DNA from: Mesodorylaimus sp. YZB2_4
Lineage: Eukaryota > Nematoda > Enoplea > Dorylaimida > Dorylaimidae
Direction: 5' to 3'
Length of the DNA: 64,000 nucleotides
NCBI GenBank assembly: GCA_030248295.1
Contig: JASANH010001564.1
Coordinates: forward strand, 62,001 to 126,000
Positions 15,389 through 28,811 of the stretch are shown here, in pieces; the stretch's first letter is position 1, and each line of letters opens with the position of its first letter. The notes under the pieces were generated by a model. The model was not told the origin of the DNA. It was given only the letters and a program-made list of their open reading frames with translations, and did no database searches. The translations under genes were made by a program, and so were the position numbers.

Positions 15389-15842
15389 AAATTCAAGCAA
15401 GTCCGCTGGCGAGAGTTGGACGTAATGAAAGGAGTAGTGGAAGTGTTTGTGGCAACGATTTGCACTTTTACGAGCTTATAGGAAATGGAGTGGTCAGGGA
15501 ACGAGCTGCTATCTTCTCTCGCTCTGCCTGCGCCCTGTTATGATGACTAGAAAATCGGTCGGGCGGTGCGGGTATAACTGTTCCCGCCGAGGCTGGCTGG
15601 CGTGGACGAGTTCAACGAATGGACGGGCACAAAGGGTGTCGTCGAACCATATATGGTGACGAGGTGGTTGGCACGTGCCGTGAATGCGTGGAAACGTGAG
15701 ACGGCTGGAAGACGAATGAACCCATTTTACTCGCGGTTAAGACGTCAAGTCTCGATCAGTCGACTCCCTAACTGCCAGTCGTGCTCACACACTCATTCCT
15801 TCAATCGAGTATTTGCTTTTGAGGACTCGTTTCGAGTGCACA

Positions 15843-18150
15843 ATGCCCCCCTGGTTCAACTGGTGTCTCCTCGGACTGGCACTGCTCGTACACATTGCCA
15901 GTGGACAAGTACGACCCGCTGCCGATTTGCAAGATGCCCTGCAGATTCTGGGAGCCACCAAATTTCTACAAAAACTAAAAGAAGCTGGACTTAGTCACAT
16001 ATTGTACAATGGAGGTGAGTCTTTCTGATTCATTCACTCATTTTTAGCTCCCCTTTTCCCCACCGTTTTGATAGTCAATGTAGTAAGCTAGGGTGATCTG
16101 ACCACGGTCCACTGATAAGAGCATTGGGCAGTGTGTTTGCCCGGAGAGCATGTCTTTGTGGTCAGATCCAGGTGCCTCGTGATGAGGTCTCGAAAACTCG
16201 ACTCAAGATCTGCCCTATCGATGTCCTTTGATGAATACAATTCGAAGTGCTGTCTTACAAACAGTGCCAGACTTTTGGTTCCATCAGCAGGTCGCAGATA
16301 CAGCGGCCGCGGTGGTGCAGAGGTTCGGCATTCGTCTATTGCTTGGGAGCGAGTGGCTGGACTTGTCCGCGGTTCGATCCCCGGTGATGCGCTGGCCTTG
16401 CACACCAGGTCGGGGTGCTCCGAGTGGAGAGATGGAAGCCAAACGAGCAGACAAGACTCGGCTGTCCAACACGGACAGGGTTAAAAGCCCACCCGCCATC
16501 GTCCGAGGAAGTCGGTGTCCTGTCCAGGATGCCCTCGCGTGGAGGTGCTCCTAGTGGGGACGCTGCTGTGTGTGCTGGTCCCCGCACAGGCTTGGTTACA
16601 AGGTTTGACTGCTGGCCAGCTAAAACCAAAAACGGTCAGCAAAAACGGGTTTCGACCCACAAAATTAAAAAAAAGGTCGCAGATATAACGGCTTGTATTG
16701 CAGTGCTGGAAGGCTAAAAATGAGGGGGTTGTAATTAGCCGAGCTTCTGTTCATGTTACCAAAGGACACAAGCTATTTTTGTTGCAGCTGGCTGTGTCCT
16801 CTGTCTCCTTGTCTGTGCATGAAATTTGGTAGGTTTGACCTTTCTGGTGCCGCCTAAGCAAAACTAGCATTCGGATCGTCTTACCTCATTAGTGCTAAAG
16901 TGTGTACGCGTCAAAGACACCCGCGTTGGCCGCACGAGCAAGCACAGCTATCGATGTCCGCTCAAGCAGACAGGATTGTTTTTCAGACAGATATACATTA
17001 TTCGCTCCAACCAACGAGGCATTCTCGAGACTAGAAGCTCGAGCCTTGCATTCTCGGACAGGAGCCTTGAGTCAAGACGCGCTGAAAGAAGTGTTGCTTT
17101 ACCACGTGGCTTACAGCGAATGGAAATCGGGCGATTGGATCAATGACCAACTTATTCCCACCGCTTTACCCGGCATGAATATTCGAGTGAATATGTATGA
17201 GCCACGGCACGGACGAAAGGGCGCTGAAAATGTAAGACCACTCGCTTAGTAGCGTTCGGCTGGTCTGCCTTTGACAGCGCAGTTATTTATTATGTAATAG
17301 TCTAATGGCTCTTGACGTAGGCTAGGTGAACACCGCCCGCAGACCGAGTACAAAGGTGACCATCTGTGCCAGGACCAAAGTATAGGCTCGTTTCAGATAA
17401 TAACCCTGTGCGGGGTTCAAGTGTTGTCCAGCAATAACCGGGCCGGAAATGGCATCGTGCACGTATTGAACGATGCTATCTACCCGATGGCGTCGGCCAG
17501 TGCCTACGACACGTTGGCATCGGTGCCTGAGTTGACTCGTTTCAAGTCACTGCTAGACGAGGCCAATATGATGAGGCCACTGAAATGTAAGCCCTGATGA
17601 GCGAGCCCCGTATATGGCGCATGCTAATAGCCAGGGTGCGTGTGTTGACAGATGAAGAACCCCTGACTGTGTTCGCCCCGGTCAATGACGCGTTCAAGAA
17701 ATTGCCGCCTCAGTTTATGGACAATATGTCATCGCAGTTGACTGCCATGGCTGGTGAGTACTCGAGCGTTCAATCTCCTTGGAATCGAATAACCGCTCCG
17801 CATTTTCAGCCGTTCTCAACTATCATCTCGTCAACGGCACATTCTACTCGGCTGGTCTTTTCCGGAAGGAGCGACTGCATACCATGGAAAGCAGCGATAT
17901 CACGGTGGCTGCTGCAGCTGGTAAGTCCTCTTCACTGTGTCCGCAATATCCGATAGACATTGTTATTTCAGACGATGGTCATTCCGCAAAGCTGAACGGT
18001 GATGTCACAATCCTAAAAACCTATCCAACAACGAATGGAGTACTGCATTTGGTCGACACTCTGCTCTTACCCCCAGCGCATCCCAAGCAGATGTTCTACG
18101 CTGCCAAAGAGGGTCTGCAACACGATGTTCAGATGCGAAAAAGGAAGTGA
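15843..18150 (+). CDS. Secreted fasciclin (FAS1) domain protein, two domains
   Basis: Six exons: 15843-16014, 16987-17231, 17397-17586, 17652-17753, 17810-17920 and 17972-18150; 332 residues. Residues 1 to about 22 are a signal peptide (WCLLGLALLVHIASGQ). FAS1 domain 1 carries YTLFAPTNEAF, the LKEVLLYHV H-box and NGIVHVLNDAIYP. Domain 2 carries LTVFAPVNDAF, VLNYHLVNGTFYSA and NGVLHLVDTLLLP. FAS1 proteins of the TGFBI/periostin/midline-fasciclin group are extracellular adhesion molecules. With two domains, a basic tail (MRKRK) and no terminal hydrophobic segment, this one looks secreted rather than GPI-anchored. Vertebrate TGFBI has four domains, so this is a short form. Intron 1 (about 970 bp) holds a tRNA-derived SINE. 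Confidence 0.9.
16301..16635 (+). mobile_element. tRNA-derived SINE, family 1, copy 1
   Basis: A tRNA-like head with an A-box-like stretch (GTGGTGCAGAGGTTCGG, near 16311-16328) and a B box (GGTTCGATCC at 16371-16380) is followed by a ~250 bp body. The body contains GTGGAGAGATGGAAGCCAAA, ATCGTCCGAGGAAGTCGGTG, GATGCCCTCGCGTGGAGGTG and TGGTCCCCGCACAG. The same blocks in the same order occur at 29770-30143 on the other strand. It lies in intron 1 of the fasciclin gene, in the same orientation. The exact 3' end and target-site duplication were not determined. No protein is encoded, as expected for a SINE. Confidence 0.8.
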
Positions 18151-21100
18151 TGATGGTGATACGACCTAGCCTCTTGTTCAACAATGTACTGTAGATAGTA
18201 TTTGAAAACATTGGTCTGTCATTGTACTGAGGTACCTATGTACTAACAACGTGGGTACTTGCGGGGCATAAAGTAGTGCATAGGCCACTTAGTGCCACCA
18301 GTACAGCAGAGAGATCAAAAAATTTCGCTCTTTGTAGGGAGGGCGGATAGACCCAGCAGGAAAGAGAATGTTGACATCACTGTCAAAATGGAAAGGCACT
18401 CAGGGGCGCTCGGTTACGTACCATACATGGCATTATCGAACTAGTCATCCCACCCCTCGGGAAAAATAAACTACATACATATGCCAGGAGTTTTGAAGTC
18501 CGACCACTGTCGTTGCATGCATAAGAACCCAGTTATATATTCCGACCCCGAGTCATTTGATTGACTGGTTAGAGGAGTGCATCGCTGTGTTCTCTTCGTC
18601 AATGTGATGCTTATGATTCTGCAAGCGCCTCCGACACGAAAGCAAGAAATCATAAAAATCAGTTGCATTTCGCTTGTCGAAAACTATGAGGATGGCTCGT
18701 TAAAAAGTAAGATAGGTACAGTAAACATTCATTGCAAGCCCTGGGCATGCAAGAGATTTCTAGAGAGCGCTACAGATTTCAACCTGTCTGGCAAAAAGTG
18801 AACTGACGATGAGTGTCACGTTCACAGCATGCATGGGGAAGGAATCTCCAAACATTTGTGTAAAAAATGTGAAACAATAAGCTTGATTTGACAAACTCTT
18901 TAGCCTCAGTTCTCAAGTTGGTATAAAAACAGTTAAGCTTCTTGCATTAGAGGACCTCAAGATCAAATATATGTTGGGCGTATTAGGGCTAGCAAGTGAA
19001 TATTTGCAGTGCCCCTGAATCAAATATGATCGCACGCTTTATTTTCGAAGTACGGTACTCATGTTACTGCAACGTCTCGTGATGAAGTCGTAAGAAGATG
19101 ACAACAGGACTGGGCTGGCTGACCCTATGTATATACTGTATAACTTAATTAGCATTTGCCTCAGTGGCTTCGTGGCCTGGTGGGTTAGGCGTCTGCCTCT
19201 CACGCCAGGTGCGCAGTTACGGGCGAGTGTTCGACTCCTGGGCCGGTTAGTCATTTCGTGTAAAATGTGTCCCTTCACCCTCGAGTGCGCATAAGCATTT
19301 GGCGATGTGCTAAAACATGAATATGAACTAAGCCGTGGTAATTGAAGCAGCGCGTGCATCTCTGTCCTGATTGCATTCACGTCATGACAGTGTGCTTTTT
19401 GAGGGAGTGACCAGTGGAGCTTGCAAGAGTGACCAGTGCAGCACCACGCCAAAACCCGGGGTAGCCAATCAATCCTCCCAACTGATTCATGATTGAAACA
19501 TCAGGTCGACGGGTTTTGCTCCCAGCTGTCGATCTCATGCGGAGGATCGATTGCCATTCGAGCCTATACAACGTCATACAGAATCATTCTTCGATTCTAA
19601 GCCCCGCTTATGTCGCCCGTCTCGACCATCCTGTCATTTTTAAGCCCGCTGACTTTATCCCCGGATAATGCCGCTGCGCTGGCAGGATAAAATATCGTCA
19701 CTTCTTTGTATGATTGAAATTATTGGAAATTATACACCCTTAGTCAAGGGTCAAGGTTATTACGAAATGTGATTCGACCAAGTCGTGTGTATCCCTTGAC
19801 TACAGTTGTGACTCGTCAATGCGTTGGTCGTAGCATCAGCCACTCACAATGATAATTTTGGCCTCTCATATTCCCTCTTGAAGTATACAAGCCCTGGCAC
19901 TGGTGTTGCATGTGAGGAGACCCGTGGCATTGTCAGCCACATACACGTGCTGCCTTGGGATTCGCTCAGATTGCAATATCACAAAGTGAATGTGATGTGT
20001 TTCAGTGATCGTGGACCATGTCGACCATGCAAGAGACTTATGACCAGACCGCATCACCCACGCGGACATAACTTTTTGTTTTCATTTACTTTATTTGCTG
20101 CTGACTAGGCCGCTATTAGTAGTCGAATGCGAGTTTGTGCGCGTGGTCTCCGAGGACGTTAGAGCGACCAGCCGACATGAAAAGCCAGATCTGGTGAAAA
20201 CAGGCCTGGAGCTTGGGCGTAACTATTAGGCTACGCTGCACACAGCTCTTCCTCTGGTTACGAGCTCGTGTTCGGTTATGGATGGGAGTAAAAACGAACC
20301 CGCCAAACCCAAACGGAGCAGCGAGTTAATTGGGGACCGGATAATAGTCAAGACGGAGAATCGAATCAGATATGAGTAAATCGATAGTTTTAATTTCCTA
20401 CTAGAAAGCCTTTTCTCACGCTGCATCTCACTACGAGGCAGAGTCGGAACAATGGTCGACTGGAAAAGCATCAAGATAAGTAAACGTGACAAAAGTCTCT
20501 TGTAAATTGACAGTCTCGATGAAGCACTTGCGTAGCAATCGTTCAAGCTGAGAGCTGGTTCGGATTTTCTTTGAACTTAGTATAAGCCTCAAGACTCCTC
20601 TCCACCTCGATCTAGGCTAGTCTAGCTGCATTACATAGGCCTGTTCAGGGAGAAGCGTTTATGCCCCTTCGACTTTTGGCGCATCTCGTTTACGGTGCCT
20701 ACGAGGAAGCTCAAGAACCATTCTTATCGTTAGTGGTGTGATTAGGGAATATTTGATAGCTAGCTACATAACTGACCATAGTGCCAACGTCCTAGTTTTT
20801 TCTAGCTTTATTGGAGGAGCTGGGTGAAGAAATAGGAGTAGAAAAAGCTTGTACACTACTATGTTGAAACTTTCATCATTTTCTTTGGGACTTTGCGGAG
20901 GAATGTACGAGCATGCTTCAACAACAGCCGCTCAGTTCATTTCTGCCGTTAGATCGAGAATGGGCGAAAAAAGCGAGTGTCATTATGAGAGTGCTGTTGA
21001 CGCAACTGGTTGAGCTCGGTTCGTGATACCAGTTAGACAACATTTTATGATAATGTTGTGGCCTGGGATACCAGTTTCTAAAAACGGGACTCATGATATA

Positions 21101-22117
21101 TGACCCGAATTGTTGCACCGCTCGCTCTGGGAGGTAGGGTCCGCTTACTCATTTTTAGTTTGTCTGCGTAGCTGGCAGTGTTAGCATTCAGTGTGGTAGC
21201 TAGCTCTCTGCCTTTTTTGGGTTTTGGGGTTGTGAGGGAGGAACATCTGGCACTGTTCAAGACTGGCACATGTCTCACCGTTCATGGCCTCCATTTGGAT
21301 TACCTATGCACAGGCATGAGTGACTTGACAAGTGTGAGTAATGTATTGGATTTCTTCCGACGTTTCCAAATGCATTTTTCCTTTTTTGATGGACAGTGAA
21401 GAAAGTTAAAAGCAATTCGTTTTTTCTGCATCAATATCGGGACACGGCCGCCGACAGATGACACCCGGGCGAAACGTAGGAAGTGAGCGAAATGGACGCC
21501 TTTATTTTTTGCTAGCAGCTTTCGTCAATTGGTCATTTGTTGAGTGCATGGCAGGAAAATATGGCACACTTTTTGTGACCATCCTGAGCGTGGCGCAGGC
21601 TCGATGGTGACCCGAGTCTATTGACGGGCGAAATAGGAGACAGCGTGTTCTTGCCTTGAAAAGAGCATAAATCTCCAACCTTTTTTGGAAATGGCTCTTA
21701 AATTGGTTAAAACCAATCGTTTTATTGAAGCTTTAAGAAATTTGGCCCGCTTTTCTGAAGGCGCGTCTAAAGAAGAGATTCTAACGTATAGTGGCGCTCG
21801 AGCGCTTGGCGTGTGCCGACTGAAATAGCGACTGGCTGGTGTGCTGACCGTAGAAGATTCTATTAAACATATGTTATTCGTTGTCAGGGCGTAAAGAAAG
21901 AAAACGGAAGAACCTTTTCGGGCTGCCGTAAGAAATACTACTTTGAGCGATATTGCAGCGGCAAAGCGACCGAGTAATTGCCTTTTTCGACAAATGACTG
22001 TGCGGACGTCCCGGCGACCGTGAACGCCCAGCTATTTCATTTCACTCAAGTCCGACCTCTTCCGCCGCTTTTGTTCTCATTATAAGAAGCTAGGAGGCGA
22101 AGGGGATAATAGAGAGT
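18151..22117. other. Gene-poor intergenic region
   Basis: About 4 kb between the fasciclin gene and PDE1. I see no protein of a known family and no exon chain. It holds one tRNA-like SINE (listed separately) and otherwise unremarkable sequence. The right end should contain the PDE1 promoter and 5' UTR. Confidence 0.5.
19155..19325 (+). mobile_element. tRNA-derived SINE-like element, family 2
   Basis: A tRNA-like head with an A-box-like GTGGCCTGGTGGGTTAGGCG (about 19171-19190) and a B-box-like GTGTTCGACTCCTGG (about 19227-19241) is followed by a tail with TGTGTCCCTTCACCCTCGAG and a downstream GCATTTGGCGATGTGCTAAA block. The tail recurs inverted at about 30709-30760. The cloverleaf is imperfect and there is a tail, so a SINE is more likely than a working tRNA gene. 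Boundaries are approximate. Confidence 0.6.
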
Positions 22118-25100
22118 ATGATTTCTGTTTCGTCGACTCCCTTCACAGACAAGGAATCCAGCAGTGAGAATAGATTTTGTCCCATGTCGGACGCGACCAC
22201 CAACCAGCCGAGCCAGCAGTCCCTCAAGCCGACTCCGTCGAAAGGTACATACGTTTTTCCAATTCCTGTTTCTTCCTTTCATGCCATGAGTATATTGTAA
22301 AAAAACCGCACTAGCAAAAGTAAGCTTGCTGTATCGCCTTTTTTCGCGCGCCGGGTCCGAAGAAGCATTTGCCATATATGGCAGACACTTGTGCCGAGTA
22401 TGACACGTTTCGCGTCAACGAGTCGATTTGGTGACGCAGATTGTTCACAGCCGGTCCCTCGGGCTCTGTCCATTCTTCGCTCGCCCCGTCCGTGCTCTTA
22501 GCAGAAATTGCCCGTCTTTGCATGTGTGGAAGACAAGCTGCACTCGATCGTCTATTTACCAAGCACCACACTCCGACTCAATTAGTTGCGAAAAACCGAA
22601 AACGACGGAGTCGCCCATCGATTATTTTTTGACCTTGTGCCGAGGCGCAATACGGAAAATCGGTATTAATCGGATTCAATTGGCCCCATCGGATCCGATC
22701 CAAAGCCGAGTCAACGCGAGCCTCTCAAATGGCGACGACCACGTCTCGCCTTCTGACCGAATCGGCCAGCTTAGAGAAGAAACAGAAATCGGTACCCGTC
22801 TGTGGTGTATCTATTTATGGCCTCACACAATGCCCGGCTGCACAAACCTCACCACACCAACTGTGCGTTCTTTGTTTCAGACTCTCCCATTCCAACAAAG
22901 CCGCCCACATTGAATGCCCCCTCGACCAACATGACTCTGTTCCCAAAGAAAGCTCTCCCATCCGTAACAAAGGCAAAGAAGGACCAGAAAGAACAAACTC
23001 GGATACTGGTGGCGAAACGGTAAGTTCAATCGTGCTTTAGTCATGTAGCCACTTGGATCGAAGTAGAACACCTGCTAGCGTGACCCTGAGCGCAAAGGGT
23101 TCCGACCATCCGAGCCAACCAGCCCACCTGCCTTTTGGTCCCCCAGGAACTCTGGCCATGCGTCCGCCATGTTTATGCTTTTACCAATGGACTCCAATCC
23201 AACGTGGAGCCTAGAATCCTCGAATGGCAAATGTCACTTTGTATAATGTTATGCATGGAAATGGGCATCTGAGCTGCTTCTTGCCGAGACAGTAAAAGCA
23301 GAGCGCAATCGGGTTATCGGCCAATAAATGCATTTACTCTGCTCCCGTCGCTGGCCAATAGGCAAAAGCTGAGCTTCTGCAAATCCCAGAACGATTCACG
23401 CTCGATTTAGAGACAAAAAGCTGCCGTCAAGCGAATAGAATCGACATGACGTGGCCGTGAGCGTGGTGAGAGTGTGAAAGCAAAGCCGTGTTTCCTGTTT
23501 TTCTTTATCCGACTTACAGCTTATCTCCATTGACTTTGCTCGTGTACACTTATTTGGACTAGCGCTAATGGTGAGAAAGCAGTCAGTCTAATGGCACCCT
23601 TCATTCCGTCTACCATTTTTGCTGCCATACATAATTTCCGGCGTGAGAACCGAGTTGCCATTGAATATTCTTCTTGAAATACCATCTCGCAGCTCCTATA
23701 CTCCGTTTACAAAAGGGGCAAATTTTCTTTACCTATGCCCGCTAGCGCTATTGAGTACTGGCTCTAGTGTCCCTTTTATCGTATCGAATATCAGATTATC
23801 CCCTCTGAACAAAGGAATCGGAACTTTTGGAGACTCGTCATACAAGGAGGCGGATCTGGTTTGGTTCCATTAAAAGGCTGTTCTTCCATGAAAGACCAAA
23901 TTGGATCAGTTTTGGACGATGTTGGACGCAAGTAGGTCTTGACTGCCTTCTATTCCCGCACTGTACTCAATTATTTGTGCTGAATCAAATTGTACAAAAT
24001 GCGTGCCAAACGATGTCGCGTTCAGTTACCGAAGTGGTCCCGATGCAAGTTTTGCACGATATCGAGGCCTGTATCGGGTGTTTCTTGGCTTAGTTGCTCT
24101 ACATAGAGCTCTCGGGCACGTCATGCGAACTTACCAGGCCGTATGGGACAAATTTGAGGGGTTTGTACTTTCTGGGCAAAGAATGGATCGGTCGACTTGA
24201 CCAAAAAACTCAAGAGATGTTTCAGGAATGATGGGACAATTTTTAGACAAACCAGCGGAGACTGCACACTGATTGTGAGTGAGCACTACAACGCACTTGA
24301 AACCCTTGGGGGAACTGACCACACAGCGGATCAGGGTGGAACTAGGTAAACTGGCCAGTGAATTTCGCAACGGGCATTCATCGAGCGTTGCATCAGGATT
24401 CCGAACTCACAGTTGGCTCCATCAAAGTATGGACACCTCCTCGTGCAAAACGACTGAAGCCGTTTTAATGAAAAACAAGGCAGCGGCATGAAACTGTTGA
24501 ACAGATAGAACGTGCATTCGTTCAGAAACCATTCAATGCGTAATTCCGAAGATGTTTTTGGTGAGATGAGTGGTCGTCTGGACTTTTCCGTTTCGTTCCG
24601 TAAGCACGTCTCATTCGAAACATCCTATCCCCAATCAAGTCAAGAGGAAGTCATTGTTTTTTCTGCCTGAATAAGGGAAGAAAAGAATCGTTGAAAGGCC
24701 ATTAAGCATGGCGAGCCACCGGGGGACAAGAGGGCGTTAGCTGAGCCAATGATACAAATCTATTCGAGTAACAGGCGACACTGGAGTAGTAGGAAAGCAG
24801 GTGCGTTAATGTATGCTTAGCGTGCAGCGAGGACTTTCTTCGTCTAATAACCCTCCGTATTCGGCTGACGGGTGGCTCGGGCGACAGGTTGTTGATAAGG
24901 CCTAGGACGAGCAGGAGGTGGATAGAATCTCACGGCTGAGGGCAACGCTAGGAGAGAGCGCCAGTCCCTCTTTTTTTCCATTTCACGGTTTATCGCCAAG
25001 TATATCCTGTTCTAGTCGCTGCTAGTTGGACGGTCAGGCGAGCTAGGGAGCAGGTGCTGGCTCGCTTCATGTTAGTTTATGGCTCGAAAAAGAGTGAAAG

Positions 25101-28100
25101 CGAGAAGCACGATTTCTCGGTTTTCTGTTTGCGTAGTCACGGTCCGGTTGGAGAAAACGTACATCTGGACTGATTACATTGTTTCCTGAGCATATACAGC
25201 AAAGATTAGGGTTCATTTTATCGAGTGCTTGCTGGAGTGAAGTGGAGAACGGAGCGAGAGCCTTATCGGGTCGACACAGCTCATCCTGCCAGTCCGCTTG
25301 AACAAGTCGGAGCGAACTAGTCCGATTCAAAACTCTGCCGCCGTCTCCGCTTGCTTCAGATTCATTCCCTACCTCGGGTGGATAATGAGATAGAGTCATC
25401 GGTTTGATGCCGTGCGCCCTTTCTGACTATCGTTTGGATATATCGTCCGGTTTTTAAAAATGATTGCTGCTGATGACACTTCCGGTTTCTATCAGCTGAT
25501 CTTACGTAAACATGCTTGCAGGTTTGTTGGTGCTGATACCTTTTCACAAGCACTGGTACTCGACTGATGGTCCTCAACTGAGCGCGTGTTTTCACTCGTT
25601 TCAGGATTCGCTACATACTAAACCAATTGGACCGTGGAGAGCTGTCCCCTGAAGATTTGCGAAAGAACTTGGAATACGCAGCATTGGTGCTGGAAACTGC
25701 TTACGCCGACGACAGCAGGTAGAGAGTGTGATAGGGGCGATAAAGTGTGATAACCTAATCAGTTGCGTTTGAGTGTAGACGCCTTCTGGAAGAAGATGAC
25801 GATACTGCGGATTTCGGTCCCGAGGCGGTACCCGATGAAGTGCGTGAATGGCTTGCTTCCACTTTCACGCGTCAAGCGGCTGCAGCTCGTCAAAAACCCA
25901 AATTCAAATCGGTAGCGAATGCGATAAGGACGGGAATAGTTTTTGACAAGTACGTTGAGATAAGATCACTGGTCAGGCAACCAGAGGGAGGGACTAAAAA
26001 GGATGGGCACACCCACGGCTCTGTGTAATGGCTTTAGAATGGATGAGACGGGGATAGAATCACCTGTGCGATATTCTTTTAGGATATTCCGACGACTCTC
26101 AAGCGCCCCGCAGGTGCTCATTCCATCACACATCGCCCCTGCGTTGAAGGTAAGACGGTCTTAAAGCTAGCTGTCTACGCCACCAAAGACTTCGCGGCTA
26201 TATGTCATCCGTTAGGAAATGAAACCCGTCATCCCCGCACCGAAACACTTATTGATCAGGGCAGAATCAACGACCTCATGCGACACAATAGTCAATAGGG
26301 TGGCTGACTTAGGCCTTCGCATCCGGCGGAGAGACGCATGTACACAAGGCTGTCCGGGACCATGCTAACGGGTGGATAGGATGCTAAACATGCGTGATAG
26401 GATCTGTCCTGATGCTCATACCTGTGATGCCCTCCTTGATGTGGTATATGCAGGCTACAAGCACACCAAGGGTCTCACGTAGCCTCCTCTCTGCACAGTA
26501 TTAGTCCATGCATCGTCTCCTTTTGGCTCGGAGTCTTATCTTATCGCCTTGACTAATCACACGGCATTCTCCGGGTCATGTTACTTGGCATTGCTATACA
26601 CCTGGCACTCGAGCGAGCTGTTTTTAGATTGAGAACACACACACACACACACCGTGCGAAGAGAAAGGGGCGTAATTAGTGTCTCGAGGCGTCAATAGAC
26701 AAGGAGAAGCATTAGCACTGACGAGTGACTCGTAGCCGTGACCTGTTATCCCCTTTTGTATTCTTGGCCTATTTTATAACATCCTACACTCTCCTTTCCA
26801 GAACCTTGACAACTGGGACTTTGACGTTTTTCGTCTGAATGAAGTTTCTGGCGGAAATGCTTTGAAATACGTCGGCTTGGAAATATTTCAGCGCTACAAT
26901 TTACTTTCAAAATACAAGGTAGGTCTGATAAGTGATTTCCTTGATAACCTTAACCAAGTCAACTTTTCTAGATACCACTTCCCGTATTAGAAAATTTTCT
27001 GGGACAGTTGGAGGCTGGATATAGTAAACATCAGAATCCTTATCAGTAAGGACAATTTTTGGTTAGTGATAGGATAACTTGACCGGTCTGGTTTGCATTT
27101 GCAGCAATCTTCTACATGCCGCTGATGTCACGCAGACTGTTCACTGGATAATTTCGCAAACGGGCCTGCTTGTAAGACTGTCTTGCCATCCCTGACCACC
27201 CCCTATCACTGAGTTATCACCTCGCATGCAGGAATGCTTGAGCGAATTGGAACTGTTCGCCTGTCTGTTCTCTGCATTGATTCACGACTACGAGCACACG
27301 GGTCACACTAATAATTTCCACATTCAGTCCAATAGCGATTTCGCTCTGTTGTACAATGACAGGAGCGTGCTCGAGAATCACCACATCAGCTCGGTGTTCC
27401 GATTCATGCGCGACTCTGCCGCCGAGTTCAGCTTGTTGGCAAACTTGAGTAAAGAGGAATACAGGTGGGAGTCTGAGCAAGTTAGTGTGTGTAGTATGCA
27501 TTATAGGATCCTGCTTTCAGGGAATTCCGCAGCATGGTCGTGGAAATCGTGTTGGCCACGGATATGGTAAGGTCGATGGGTTGAGACTGGTTGTAAGGGA
27601 AGGGTAGGCGCATTGTCCCAAGAGTAGGGTCAAGGGGTCCAGGAGAAAGCGACTCTATTCAATTCTGTTTGAAGCCTGTGGTGTCTTCTGAAAGAGGCAG
27701 GACCATTAGACCTGTTACACATCTTCAACACACCTTGAAGCAGAGAACAGTGTGATCATAAACAGTGTGTTCACACTCCATGATGCTCTGTTTTAGTCGA
27801 CCCACTTTGCACAAGTGAAAGCAGTAAAGAATATGCTCACTCTGCCTGAAGGGTAAGCCTAACCTGAACTGTTGTTTTTCTGTTTCTTTGAGTAAGATAG
27901 CTTCCACTGCAGGATTGACAAGCTGAAGTCATTGTGCTTGGTCGTGCATTGCTGCGACATATCGCACCCGGCTAAACCGTGGCCGATGCATCATCGATGG
28001 ACGACGCTGGTGCTGGAGGAGTTCTTCCGCCAGGTTCGTCTTGACCACTGATACATGTACTGTGTGGGCTGCTGGGGGCCGCTGGGTGGCGCCCCGTACC

Positions 28101-28811
28101 TCCTTACTGTTACTGTTGTTGTATTAATTCACTCATGGGGTAGGAATGATACCATAACGGCACTAAAATCTCAGAATACCACTTGCATAATCTTCGTTTG
28201 ATTTAGGGCGACTTGGAGGCATCGCTTGGCTTGCCCTATTCGCCGCTATGCGATCGCCACACGACTCAAGTTCCGCAATCTCAAATAGGCTTTATTGACT
28301 TTATCGTCGAGCCGACACTGATCGTATGCGGTGATATGCTGACAAAAATGGTCGAGCCACTGGTTTTTATGCCCCCCAACGATGACGGGTCCAGTGCTGG
28401 CAGCAATCACTTGTCGCCCTCGCCCAGCAGCACCAATTCCGAACCGGGCAGGTATGATAAGTATGCAAGCGACTAGCATATCGAGCTGCACGCCATGATG
28501 CTAGATGCTCACCAGCACTTAAGCACATCAGCTTCGGCCGCACTGGATGCCTTTTTTTACTTGCAGCACCAGAAACAGCACGCCAGACTCTTCAAATTCG
28601 CCACGCCCATTTAGGCGATTACCACTGGGCGCTAACGGCAAGTTGGACATTCCGCAACCATGGCTCAGGGTACTGCAAGAGAACAAGGCCCGCTGGCGAG
28701 AACAAGCTTCGAATGGTAAGCGATCCCATCCCCGTCTCTCCCATCATACGCACACCATTCTACTTTTCAGACGAAGCAGAACGCAAGAAGCAAGCTCAGA
28801 CAAAGTCCTAA
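22118..28811 (+). CDS. PDE1: Ca2+/calmodulin-dependent 3',5'-cyclic nucleotide phosphodiesterase PDE1
   Basis: Fifteen exons: 22118-22244, 22881-23019, 25605-25718, 25779-25949, 26083-26149, 26802-26918, 26972-27045, 27105-27171, 27232-27464, 27521-27566, 27797-27852, 27913-28033, 28207-28451, 28567-28715 and 28771-28811; 588 residues, every phase agrees. The PDE1-specific N-terminal region is clear (LNQLDRGELSPEDLRKNLEY; VPDEVREWLASTFTRQ). The catalytic domain has HNLLHAADVTQTVHW, the metal-binding HDYEHTGHTNNFHIQ, YNDRSVLENHH, CDISHPAKPW and QIGFIDFIVEPT. PDE1 enzymes hydrolyse cAMP and cGMP and are activated by Ca2+/calmodulin. The calmodulin sites would be in the first two exons' product, which I cannot align. 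Intron 2 is 2.6 kb, far longer than the others. Start could also be Met at 22184. Confidence 0.93.
26635..26652. repeat. (AC)9 microsatellite in a PDE1 intron
   Basis: A perfect run of alternating A and C lies inside the intron between the fifth and sixth PDE1 exons. Likely length-polymorphic; no function is implied. Confidence 0.9.

Noticed and set aside
16131-16717. Open frames inside the first fasciclin intron
   Set aside because: They coincide with SINE family 1 copy 1 and lie between in-phase exons of the fasciclin gene.
19155-19245. tRNA gene
   Set aside because: A and B boxes are present but I could not fold a convincing acceptor stem and anticodon arm, and a SINE tail shared with another locus follows.
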